Assembly (NCBI RefSeq): GCF_036227225.1
Contig: NZ_CP109444.1
Location: forward strand, 4,259,501-4,323,500
Direction of reading: 5' to 3'
From: Streptomyces sp. NBC_01478
GTDB lineage: Bacteria; Actinomycetota; Actinomycetes; Streptomycetales; Streptomycetaceae
Length of the DNA stretch: 64,000 nucleotides
Shown: one piece after another, positions 25,766 through 32,899 of the stretch
How the letters are laid out: each line of letters begins with the position of its first letter
How positions within the stretch are numbered: position 1 is the stretch's first letter
Made by a program: the position numbers and the translations under genes
The notes under the pieces: model-generated
What the model was told of the DNA's origin: nothing
Seen by the model: only the letters and a program-made list of their open reading frames with translations
Database searches by the model: none

Positions 25766-26395
25766 GTGAGAATCACCCCGGCAGAGGCCGCGATCATCGG
25801 CACGTCGTTGGGCGCGACGGGCACGCTCACCGCCGCCTGGATGACCCAGCGGGCGACGGCGAGGCGGGAGCGGGAGCGACGGCTCTGGGATCGCCGCACG
25901 GACACCTACGCCGACCTGATGACGACCATCCACGTCCTCGCCCAGGACCGGGCACGAACCGAACACACCGGCGAACGACCGGACGACCAGAGCCGGACCG
26001 CCGCCGCGAGGGAATCCGCCGGGGCCTTGGCGGCTCGTGTCGAGCTCTACAGCTCGGAGCATCTGCGAAGCGCCTGCGAGAGGTCCTTCACCTGCACGGA
26101 CATCTGGGTGAGAGCCTGGGAGGAGTGGCACCAGCGGGGTACCGGTGTGCGACTGAAGAGCCCCAGGGACCGTAAGTGGCAGACGTTCACCGAGCGTGTG
26201 GCAGCGTCGCAGGAGGCCGACAGTCGTCTGCTGGGGCTGTTGCTGGCCGATGTACACGGAGAACGCGCAAAGCGTAAGAAGAGACGGCTGAGAAGACTCC
26301 TCGGAATTCGCGTCACCGTGACCACCGCACGCTCCGTCTCCCAAGGGAAAGAAGTCTTGGCAAAGAAGCCGCGCCCGGATTCCGATCATGGCTAA
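25766..26395 (+). CDS. Hypothetical single-span membrane protein
   Basis: 209 residues if GTG 25766 is the start; the frame is open to 25712 and no ribosome site decides. A membrane segment (ITPAEAAIIGTSLGATGTLTAAWM) is followed at once by a very basic, coiled-coil-prone helix (QRATARRERERRLWDRRTDTYADLM) and a helical cytoplasmic domain. The C-terminal third is Lys/Arg-rich. Proteins with this membrane-RERE-helix layout are common in Streptomyces and have no known function. A terminator hairpin follows at 26405-26425. Confidence 0.65.
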   Translation: MRITPAEAAIIGTSLGATGTLTAAWMTQRATARRERERRLWDRRTDTYADLMTTIHVLAQDRARTEHTGERPDDQSRTAAARESAGALAARVELYSSEHLRSACERSFTCTDIWVRAWEEWHQRGTGVRLKSPRDRKWQTFTERVAASQEADSRLLGLLLADVHGERAKRKKRRLRRLLGIRVTVTTARSVSQGKEVLAKKPRPDSDHG

Positions 26396-26404
26396 CATTG
26401 ACGC

Positions 26405-26425
26405 TTCCGGGCGGGACGCCCGGAA
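26405..26425 (+). terminator. Terminator upstream of the trypsin-like gene
   Basis: A perfect 9-bp stem TTCCGGGCG / CGCCCGGAA with a 3-nt loop sits 10 bp after the stop of the membrane protein. It separates that gene from the accessory cassette. Confidence 0.75.
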
Positions 26426-26459
26426 CTCCAATTGAAGATCTCACGGGGGGAGCCGGACT

Positions 26460-27158
26460 GTGCCGCCGAATACGCAGACCGGGTACCGGATCAGTCTGTT
26501 CCTGAAAAAGGAACGGAAGGGAACCGGGCTGAAGATCTCACGCGAAGTCGCCTTCATGGCCGCACACTGCTTCAAGAACGGCGAACTCAGGATCGGACTG
26601 CGCCTACAGGTGGAAGACGGGCCTGTCGCCAAGGTCGCCGACTTCAACCACGCGTCGGACCTGGTGCTTCTCGCCTTGGACGACACCAGCAGCCCTCTCG
26701 GGGGATGGGCCTACGGTGGGAAGTGCCGCCGCGGAGATGCCTGGCAGGCGGTCCCGTACACCAGCCCCAAACCCCTGTTGGGACACGTCCTCGACCCGCG
26801 CGCCGTCTACCACGAGGACGACGATCTCACCGTGAAGGCGTTGCGGTTGCAGTGCAGGCAGCCGATCAACGAGCGCACACACTACGCGGGCAGCCCGGTC
26901 GAGCCACACGGCCGGACGGCCCCGTCGGTTGTCCTCGGGCTCATGGTCAAGCCCTGGAATCGACCTGTCGGCGACGACGAGGCCTTCGCGATCAGCGTGA
27001 AGGAGGCCATGGCCATATTCGGCCTGCTGATGCCATCCGGCGCCGCCCGCCGATCCACCAACCACGCGTCGGCGAACGGGGATTCGGGGAGCGGACCCGC
27101 ACTGGGAGTGTGGTGGACCGTGCAGAGCAGGCGTCCCTCGAACCGAGGTGGATCATGA
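26460..27158 (+). CDS. Trypsin-like protein with catalytic Ser replaced (putative pseudo-protease)
   Basis: 232 residues from GTG 26460. It resembles trypsin-like domains of bacterial conflict and signalling systems: the His motif is AAHC with His36, and the Asp motif ASDLVLLALD has Asp67. The third motif reads HYAGSPV where GxSGxPV is expected, so Ala143 stands at the nucleophile position. The following VVLGLMVKP strand fits the family. If the alignment is right the domain cannot cleave peptides and may be a binding or sensor module. There is no signal peptide, so it is cytoplasmic. Its stop overlaps the start of the TPR gene as ATGA. Confidence 0.65.
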   Translation: MPPNTQTGYRISLFLKKERKGTGLKISREVAFMAAHCFKNGELRIGLRLQVEDGPVAKVADFNHASDLVLLALDDTSSPLGGWAYGGKCRRGDAWQAVPYTSPKPLLGHVLDPRAVYHEDDDLTVKALRLQCRQPINERTHYAGSPVEPHGRTAPSVVLGLMVKPWNRPVGDDEAFAISVKEAMAIFGLLMPSGAARRSTNHASANGDSGSGPALGVWWTVQSRRPSNRGGS

Positions 27159-28882
27159 AAGAGATACCCGGCCTGCACGAAGCGAACGACGTGGCGAGGA
27201 AGGCTCTCGCCCAGGACGAGGGATTCGAGGGCCACGACTCCTCGTGGAGCGAAGCCCGCGACCGGCTCACCGACTACGTCGACCGGCTCCGCGAAGGCAG
27301 GGTGCCCTGGGCGGACGACCCGAAGGACATCGCCGGCTACCTCGGGCTGGCGGATTCGCTTCTGTCACTGGGCCTGCGGAAGGTGTCCGCGGACGCCACC
27401 GCTCTCATCCTGAGCAAGCTCGCACTCTCCGAACCGCTCGCGTACTCGGACCCCGAGCCGTGGAACCGCCTCGGCACGCTGCTGGCCAGACACGGGAACT
27501 TCGGGGATGCCAAGGCCTGTCTCATGGGTGCTCTGCTGCGGGCCGATCTGGCCAAGTCGCAGGACCATCCCTCGATACTCGCCAACCTGAGCGCCCTCAG
27601 CCTGCAACTGGGTGACCTGACCACCGCCGGCACATGGGCCGACCGGGCCGCATACCTTCTGCGGCACGACTGGGAGGTGGACCTGGAGGCCCGGCTGACC
27701 CTCGACCTGGTGCGGCTGGACCTCGCTCGGGCCCACGGCGACGAGCAGGCACTGCGCATCGCCGCGGAGAGCCTGGCCGAGTCCGGTTCGCGCTACGCCC
27801 GACAAGAGGACGCCGACCCTTCCCTGGCTCTCGCCGCCCTCGTCGCCCTTGCCGCCGCGCGACACGAAGCCAACCCCGGCGGACCCGAACTGGCCGAACT
27901 GGCGCTCCTCAACGTCAGCGCCCAGGTCACCCTGGGCCTCGATCATCGCGAGACGATCACCGCCCAAGCCGCCCTGGCCGCCGCCGAGTTCGAAACGGCG
28001 GGCGGCTGGGCCGGGTTGCCCGGCGCCACCAACAGCCGGACGCTGGCGGCCGTCGAGATATTCGAGGACGCCACCTCCCGGGCGGCCAGAACGTCGTCGG
28101 CACTCGGCCAGGACCACCCCCGCACCCGGACCCTGCGCACCGCGCTCGCGGCGATGAAGGCGGCCATCACGCCGAGTCCCGAGCTCCCGCCCCTGGTCAA
28201 CCGCATCTACACGCCGGACGACAGCGACGCCCGCAACAAGGCCAAGAGGAAGGCACTCGCCCGGGAGCAGCACGTCATCCGGCTCACCGCACACGGCGGC
28301 GCTTCCTATCTCCTGGAGGAGAACTACCTCTTCTACGACCAGGTCATCGACGCGCTGAACCGCCGTGTGCGCCTCGACATCGTGATCACCAACCCATGGA
28401 ACAGCCTGGCCTCCCACCTGCCCAGGGACGAGAGCGCCGATCCGGCGAACCACTCCAACATCGACCAGCGCCTGGAGAACAGCACTTACTACCAGGAGAC
28501 GTTCCGTCCGGTGACGGAGTCGTACCAGTCCCTCAAGCAGCGCTATCCCGGCCTGATCGAACTGCGTCTCGTCAGGACCGACATTCCCGCGTCCATGCTC
28601 ATCACCTCGGACACTATCTTCGTCGAGTCCTACATCACGTCGAATCCCGAGGCCCGGACGGGGAAGGGGATGGATTTCCAGGAGGCGGAATTCGGCAGGG
28701 ACAGCCGGTACTACACCACGACTCTCAAGGAATTCGAGAATCAGTGGGGGCTCTCCAGCACCTGGGAGGATTTCCAGGAGAACCAGGAATCACACAAGGA
28801 CACCCTTCGTTCCGAGATGGAGGCGCACGAGGACGTGCACCTCCGGAAGAACGTCATCAGCGGAGAAGTGCCCCGTCCCTGA
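27155..28882 (+). CDS. TPR-repeat protein with PLD-like C-terminal domain
   Basis: 575 residues from ATG 27155, with GAGGTGG before it and an ATGA overlap with the trypsin-like gene. Residues about 1-350 are helical repeats of TPR type, such as EPWNRLGTLLARHGNFGDAKACLMGAL and ILANLSALSLQLGDLTTAGTWADRA. The C-terminal 200 residues contain IRLTAHGGASYLL, VIDALNRRVRLDIVITNPWNS and PASMLITSDTIFVESYITSN. These resemble the phospholipase-D-like domain found at the end of many actinobacterial regulators, without a recognisable HxK active site. The role is unknown; sensor or scaffold is the best guess. It converges on the Nudix gene with a 26-bp overlap. Confidence 0.65.
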   Translation: MKEIPGLHEANDVARKALAQDEGFEGHDSSWSEARDRLTDYVDRLREGRVPWADDPKDIAGYLGLADSLLSLGLRKVSADATALILSKLALSEPLAYSDPEPWNRLGTLLARHGNFGDAKACLMGALLRADLAKSQDHPSILANLSALSLQLGDLTTAGTWADRAAYLLRHDWEVDLEARLTLDLVRLDLARAHGDEQALRIAAESLAESGSRYARQEDADPSLALAALVALAAARHEANPGGPELAELALLNVSAQVTLGLDHRETITAQAALAAAEFETAGGWAGLPGATNSRTLAAVEIFEDATSRAARTSSALGQDHPRTRTLRTALAAMKAAITPSPELPPLVNRIYTPDDSDARNKAKRKALAREQHVIRLTAHGGASYLLEENYLFYDQVIDALNRRVRLDIVITNPWNSLASHLPRDESADPANHSNIDQRLENSTYYQETFRPVTESYQSLKQRYPGLIELRLVRTDIPASMLITSDTIFVESYITSNPEARTGKGMDFQEAEFGRDSRYYTTTLKEFENQWGLSSTWEDFQENQESHKDTLRSEMEAHEDVHLRKNVISGEVPRP

Positions 28883-29264
28883 TCTTGCGGAGCACCTCGG
28901 CCGAGCCGATGAAGAGCTGTTCCGGCAGGGCGTCCAGGGACCAGAACTCCCAGCGTTCGCACCGGTGCGGCTCGCACACCCGGATCGCACCGGTGTGGCC
29001 GAGGATCTCCACGCCGACCTGCATGTGGTGATTCGCCAGGGGTTCGGGATCGGTCACGCAGACAACACGTGCACCAGTGGCACGAACACCGGTCTCCTCC
29101 TCCAACTCACGACAAGCGGCACCGATCAACGACTCACCGATCTCAAGATGCCCGCCCGGCAGACCCCAGGTGCCGTGACCGAAGGTGTTGACCCGCAGCC
29201 CCAGCAGGACACGGCCGTCCTCGCGGAGGATCGCCTGTACTCCCACACGCACGTGTGCCGTCAT
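28857..29264 (-). CDS. NUDT15-like Nudix hydrolase
   Basis: 135 residues from ATG 29264, behind GGGGGAGAGAG. The Nudix box is complete at 38-60: G38, HLEIG, E44 and R52-E53-L-E-E56-E57-T-G59-V60. The flanking LLGLRVNTFGHGTWGLPGGHLEIGE, NHHMQVGVEI and ERWEFWSLDALPE segments resemble MTH2/NUDT15-type enzymes, which hydrolyse (often modified) nucleoside triphosphates. The start overlaps the radical-SAM stop as ATGA, so the two proteins are made together. A housekeeping or sanitising role for a modified nucleotide is plausible. Confidence 0.85.
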   Translation of the reverse strand: MTAHVRVGVQAILREDGRVLLGLRVNTFGHGTWGLPGGHLEIGESLIGAACRELEEETGVRATGARVVCVTDPEPLANHHMQVGVEILGHTGAIRVCEPHRCERWEFWSLDALPEQLFIGSAEVLRKIRDGALLR

Positions 29265-30145
29265 CGCACTCTCTCCCCCTCTCGGATGGTCGGATAGGTG
29301 GTGACGAAGTTCTCGACGTTCCTGGACGGAAGAATCAGGTCGGACCCGTTGCCGTCGGCCAGCAGGGAGAAGAAGTTCCCCAGCCTCCGCTCGCCGTGCT
29401 CGTCGACGACGACGACCTCGCAGTCCGGGTCGACGAAGAAGTAACTGCCCTTGCGCGTCGAGTTCCGATAGACACGTAGGGCGACTCCGCGTTCTTCGGC
29501 CGCGCTCCGACAACGATCCACCACCTCGTCGAACTCATTGTCGTCGAGAGAAAGCCAATCCTTGTTGTCCGCACCGTAGTTGGTCTCCGACATCTGATAG
29601 ATCTTCCAGACGTCGGGCAACCACAGATCCTCCTCGATGAGATCGAGCACGCGAGACGCGCCGGAGACATTGAGCCGCGTGACCACAGTGCCGAGCTTCA
29701 CCCGCACCTTCCGGTGGTTCTTGCGTACTTCTCGCAGAAGTCCCAGCACCTTGTCCCGATGGGGCGCGACACCCGTTCTGAGCGCTCGATGCTCGTCCTC
29801 GTCCGCGGACTCCAGCGGAAGCGCGATCCAGGACAGAGCGGGCAGCACACGCTCCATGCTGCGAAGCGGCGCCAGCCCGTTCGTACTGAGCACGACCCTC
29901 GGTGAAGAACTCTCGGGCCCGGATCCACGCAAGTCCCCGACAAGATCTTCCAGATACGGCAGGAGCGTCGGCTCTCCTCCCGAGATCACGACGCCCCGCA
30001 CCTCCTCCTGGCGCAGCCGTGCAGAGATCCGCAGGGCGTCTTCGCGGGACATCGAGGGGACCTCGTGGCGGGGGCCGAAGCAGAACGGGCAACTCAGGTT
30101 GCACCTGCCGATCGGCCGCAGGTCCACAAAGGACGGGAGGCGCAT
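29261..30145 (-). CDS. Radical-SAM enzyme, viperin-like
   Basis: 294 residues if it starts at ATG 30145; an upstream GTG at 30202 is also in frame. The [4Fe-4S] motif CNLSCPFC lies at 15-22, SAM-binding GGEP near 56 and LSTNGL near 90. The second half carries VVTRLNV, then WKIYQMSETNYGADN and DDNEFDEVVDR. These fall in the same order as viperin segments (INRFNV, WKVFQ, IEGEN, DEEFE in animal viperin, from memory). GSYFFVDPDCEV near the end matches DSYLILDE. Viperin converts CTP and similar nucleotides to chain-terminating ddhNTPs. The motif reads CFG where viperin has CFH, so the substrate is unproven. It is coupled to the Nudix gene. Confidence 0.7.
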   Translation of the reverse strand: MRLPSFVDLRPIGRCNLSCPFCFGPRHEVPSMSREDALRISARLRQEEVRGVVISGGEPTLLPYLEDLVGDLRGSGPESSSPRVVLSTNGLAPLRSMERVLPALSWIALPLESADEDEHRALRTGVAPHRDKVLGLLREVRKNHRKVRVKLGTVVTRLNVSGASRVLDLIEEDLWLPDVWKIYQMSETNYGADNKDWLSLDDNEFDEVVDRCRSAAEERGVALRVYRNSTRKGSYFFVDPDCEVVVVDEHGERRLGNFFSLLADGNGSDLILPSRNVENFVTTYPTIREGERVR

Positions 30146-30153
30146 GTGCCGTG

Positions 30154-30159
30154 ACAGTA
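30154..30159 (-). promoter_or_regulatory. Possible -10 element for a leaderless radical-SAM transcript
   Basis: TACTGT on the - strand predicts a start near 30147, next to ATG 30145, and no ribosome site is visible. No good -35 is seen at the normal distance, so this is weak. Confidence 0.3.
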
Positions 30160-30278
30160 GTGCACACCCGTACCTCGCGTAGCGCAATGGGTGTGGTGTC
30201 ACACCCAGATCTCATGGCACCGCCTCCACTCGAACACTGCCCCGAGCCCTCCGGCTCCGAAGACACGTGGGCCACCGG

Positions 30279-31748
30279 TCAGCCGACGTGCTCGGCGAGC
30301 GCCGCCTCGACCCCGGCCGGTTCGGCGGTGTCGGACGCCCAGGCCACGTAGCCGTCGGGCCGCACCACCAGTGCCGTACGACGGTCGCTCGCCCAGCGCT
30401 CCACGGTCAGCCGGTCCTTGCGGATGTCCTGGTTCTCGTACGGCTCCGGCGTGATCAGTACGAACCGGCCGCCGCGCAGCGCTTCGTAGAGGCGGCCGCC
30501 GTCGGCGAGGGAGACGTCCGGGGCGCGGGTGCCGACGAGGCGGTGGGCGCCTCGGGGGGCCGGATAGGCGTAGCCGATGCCGGTGAGTTGACCGAGGGCC
30601 TTGCGGCGGGCCGGGGCCGCCTTGTCGAGGACGGTGGTGAGGGCCGCGCGCAGGGCGAGGGTCCAGGGGCGCTTGGCCATGGCGAGGCGGACGATGCCGC
30701 CGCTGCTGCGCAGGACCGCCTTGCCGACGGGGTGACGCTCGGCCTGGTAGCTGTCGAGGAGGACCCGGGGCGCGTGGCCGTTGATCACCGCGGCCAGCTT
30801 CCAGCCGAGGTTGGCCGCGTCCTGGAGGCCGGTGTTCATGCCCTGGCCGCCGGCCGGGGTGTGGACGTGCGCGGCGTCGCCGGCCAGGAACACACGGCCC
30901 ACCCGGTAGGCGGGCGCTTGGCGCTCGTCGCTGTGGAAACGGGACATCCAGCGGGCGTCGCGCATTCCGAAGTCGCGGCCGAGGGCGAGCCGGGCGATCT
31001 CCTTGACCTCGTCGAGATCGAGGGGCTCGTCGTCGGCGACGTCGTGCGCGCGGTTCCAGCCGATGACCCGGTAGTAGCCGTCGCCGAAGGGCGCGATGAA
31101 GGCGAAGGCGTCGCCGACGGTGGCCACGGTGAGCAGGGTCTCCGGCTTCTCGTCGAGCAGCACGTCCGCGAGAACGACGGAACGGATGACGGAGTGACCC
31201 GGGAAGGGCAGTCCGATCGCGTCCCGCACCGCGCTGCGCATCCCGTCGGCGCCGACGACGTACGCGGCGCTCAGCGACTCGGCCACCCCGCCGGGCCCGC
31301 GCGTCTCGACGGTCGCGCCGTCCGCGTCCTGCGACAGCGCGGTCATCTCGGTCCCGTACCGGAAGTCCGCACCCGCCTCGACCGCGCGCCGCCGCAGCGC
31401 CTTCTCCACCTCGTACTGCGGGAGGACGAGGAGGTGGTTGAAGCGGGAGGGGAGGGGGGTGAGGTCGACGGTGAGGCGGCCGAACAGGCGGAGCCGGTCG
31501 AGGGGTTGACCGACGGCCTCCAGTTCGTCGGCGAGGGCGCGGGCGTCGAGCTGCTCCAGGGTGCGGGCGTGCAGGACGAACGCGCGGGACAGGTTGCTGA
31601 TCTTCTCGGGGCGCTTCTCCAGCACGGTGACCGGGACACCGGCGGCGGCGAGGTCACCGGCCAGGAGCAGGCCGGTGGGGCCGGAGCCGACGACGATGAC
31701 GGTGCGGTCGGGGTTGTCGATGCCGGTGCGGGTGCTGTTGCCGTTCAT
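30279..31748 (-). CDS. FAD-dependent aromatic monooxygenase (class A flavoprotein)
   Basis: 489 residues from ATG 31748 behind GGAGG. The FAD-binding loop is VIVVGSGPTGLLLAGDLAAAG (about 17-37). The second FAD motif GRVFLAGDAAHVHTPAGGQGMNTGLQDAANLGWKLA near 285-320 includes the GD motif, and VVGADGMRSAVRDAIG contains the DG motif near 160. This is the PHBH/tetracycline-rifampicin monooxygenase group, which hydroxylates aromatic compounds with NAD(P)H and O2. The C-terminal thioredoxin-like domain (about 400-489) is typical of polyketide and drug hydroxylases. The divergent TetR gene and the CAAC-GTTG palindromes between them indicate inducible control. Confidence 0.9.
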   Translation of the reverse strand: MNGNSTRTGIDNPDRTVIVVGSGPTGLLLAGDLAAAGVPVTVLEKRPEKISNLSRAFVLHARTLEQLDARALADELEAVGQPLDRLRLFGRLTVDLTPLPSRFNHLLVLPQYEVEKALRRRAVEAGADFRYGTEMTALSQDADGATVETRGPGGVAESLSAAYVVGADGMRSAVRDAIGLPFPGHSVIRSVVLADVLLDEKPETLLTVATVGDAFAFIAPFGDGYYRVIGWNRAHDVADDEPLDLDEVKEIARLALGRDFGMRDARWMSRFHSDERQAPAYRVGRVFLAGDAAHVHTPAGGQGMNTGLQDAANLGWKLAAVINGHAPRVLLDSYQAERHPVGKAVLRSSGGIVRLAMAKRPWTLALRAALTTVLDKAAPARRKALGQLTGIGYAYPAPRGAHRLVGTRAPDVSLADGGRLYEALRGGRFVLITPEPYENQDIRKDRLTVERWASDRRTALVVRPDGYVAWASDTAEPAGVEAALAEHVG

Positions 31749-31770
31749 GGTGGCCTCCTAATGCCGTAGC

Positions 31771-31869
31771 GCCAACGCTTGCCTGCCAACGCCTGTTTGC
31801 CAACGCTCGTTGACGAGGCTAGGACCCGCCCCCTGGACTGTCAACACGTGTTGGCCTACGCTTGTTGGC
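31771..31869. promoter_or_regulatory. Cluster of CCAAC/GTTGG palindromes (TetR operators)
   Basis: CAACG-CT-CGTTG lies at 31801-31812 and the perfect palindrome CAACACGTGTTG at 31842-31853. GCCTACGCTTGTTGGC at 31854-31869 abuts the TetR start. Two more half-sites GCCAACGC occur at 31771 and 31785. This is a strong multi-operator pattern for the divergent TetR protein. Confidence 0.75.
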
Positions 31870-32478
31870 ATGAACGACAGCGCCAGCAACGGCACAGATT
31901 CCGGCACCGGCGGCACCAGCCCCGGCCCCCGCCGCTCCGACGCCACCCGCGCCGCCATCCTCGAAGCCGCCCGCGAACGCTTCGCCGCCGACGGCTACGA
32001 ACGCGCCACCATCCGCGCCATCGCCAAGGACGCACGGATCGACCCGTCGATGGTGATGCGCTACTACGGCAACAAGGAGGGCCTGTTCGCGGCGGCCGTC
32101 TCCTACGACCTGCGGCTGCCGGACCTGACCTCGGCCGCGCGGGACGAGGTCGGCCGGGCGCTGGTGACGCATTTCCTCGCCATGTGGGAGGAGAACGAGG
32201 AGCTGACGGCCATGCTGCGGGTCGGCGCGACGAACCAGGGCGGTGCCGAGCGGATGCAGGCCATCTTCCGGGACCAGTTGCTGCCGGTCGCGCGACAGGC
32301 GTGCCCCGACCCGGAGCAGGCACCGGCCCGCGCCGGTCTGGTCGCCTCGCAGCTCCTCGGGCTCGCGCTCACGCGCTACGTGCTGCGCTTCCCGCCGACC
32401 GTGGCGCTGGCCCGCGAGGAGATCGTGGCCTGGCTCGGGCCCACGGTGCAGCGCTATCTGACGACGCCGAGCCCGTGA
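31870..32478 (+). CDS. TetR-family transcriptional regulator
   Basis: 202 residues. The N-terminal HTH is DATRAAILEAARERFAADGYERATIRAIAKDARIDPSMVMRYYGNKEGLFAAAV (about 23-75). The ligand-binding domain ends in LALTRYVLRFPPTVALAREEIVAWLGP, as in the PsrA/RutR-like C-terminal fold. ATG 31870 directly follows an operator half-site and lacks a ribosome site, so the mRNA may be leaderless. It is predicted to repress itself and the divergent monooxygenase. Confidence 0.92.
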   Translation: MNDSASNGTDSGTGGTSPGPRRSDATRAAILEAARERFAADGYERATIRAIAKDARIDPSMVMRYYGNKEGLFAAAVSYDLRLPDLTSAARDEVGRALVTHFLAMWEENEELTAMLRVGATNQGGAERMQAIFRDQLLPVARQACPDPEQAPARAGLVASQLLGLALTRYVLRFPPTVALAREEIVAWLGPTVQRYLTTPSP

Positions 32479-32492
32479 GCGGACATGCCGAA

Positions 32493-32528
32493 GGCGTCCG
32501 CCTCACCGCTGTGGGTGAGGCGGACGCC
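32493..32528. terminator. Bidirectional terminator
   Basis: A perfect 15-bp stem GGCGTCCGCCTCACC / GGTGAGGCGGACGCC with a 6-nt loop lies between the convergent TetR and small membrane protein genes. Confidence 0.9.
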
Positions 32529-32545
32529 CTCCGGAAAACGTGAGG

Positions 32546-32833
32546 TCAGACCTTCGCGTCGACAGCCGTACCGCCGCCGGCCTTCGTGCCGGACTTGGCC
32601 TTCGGCGTCCGGTCCTTGGACTTGTCCAGCGCCATGACGAGGCCCGCGATGATCGCGAACAGCGCGAGCGGGATCAGGACATAGAGCCCCAGCGTGTCGG
32701 CGACGCTCAGGCCGGAGCCCGGGTCGTCACCGTCGTCGCGGGTGAGCGCGAGCGCGGGGGACGTCATGAGCAGCATCATCAGCGTCGTACCGGCAGCCAG
32801 GGCGCCGGCGCGCAGGGCGTTCTTCTTGTCCAC
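32546..32833 (-). CDS. Small exported membrane protein
   Basis: 95 residues. A signal-peptide-like start (ALRAGALAAGTTLMMLLMTSPALAL) is followed by a short acidic loop (TRDDGDDPGSG), one membrane helix (LYVLIPLALFAIIAGLVMAL) and a basic C-terminal tail (DKSKDRTPKAKSG). Small proteins of this layout are conserved in Streptomyces with no known function. It lies downstream of malQ on the same strand but past the malQ start, so it is a separate unit. Confidence 0.7.
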   Translation of the reverse strand: MDKKNALRAGALAAGTTLMMLLMTSPALALTRDDGDDPGSGLSVADTLGLYVLIPLALFAIIAGLVMALDKSKDRTPKAKSGTKAGGGTAVDAKV

Positions 32834-32899
32834 ACCGCAAAAGTAGCGAACGTCCGAACGAGCCGCGCGCCCGGGGGTGCCGTACGGGCCGCACGGGGG

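Noticed and set aside
26432..27154. In-frame 5' extension of the TPR gene to 26432
   Set aside because: The extension overlaps the trypsin-like gene in another frame, is Arg/Gly/Pro-rich like a shadow and lacks homology. The ATG at 27155 has a ribosome site and an ATGA coupling.
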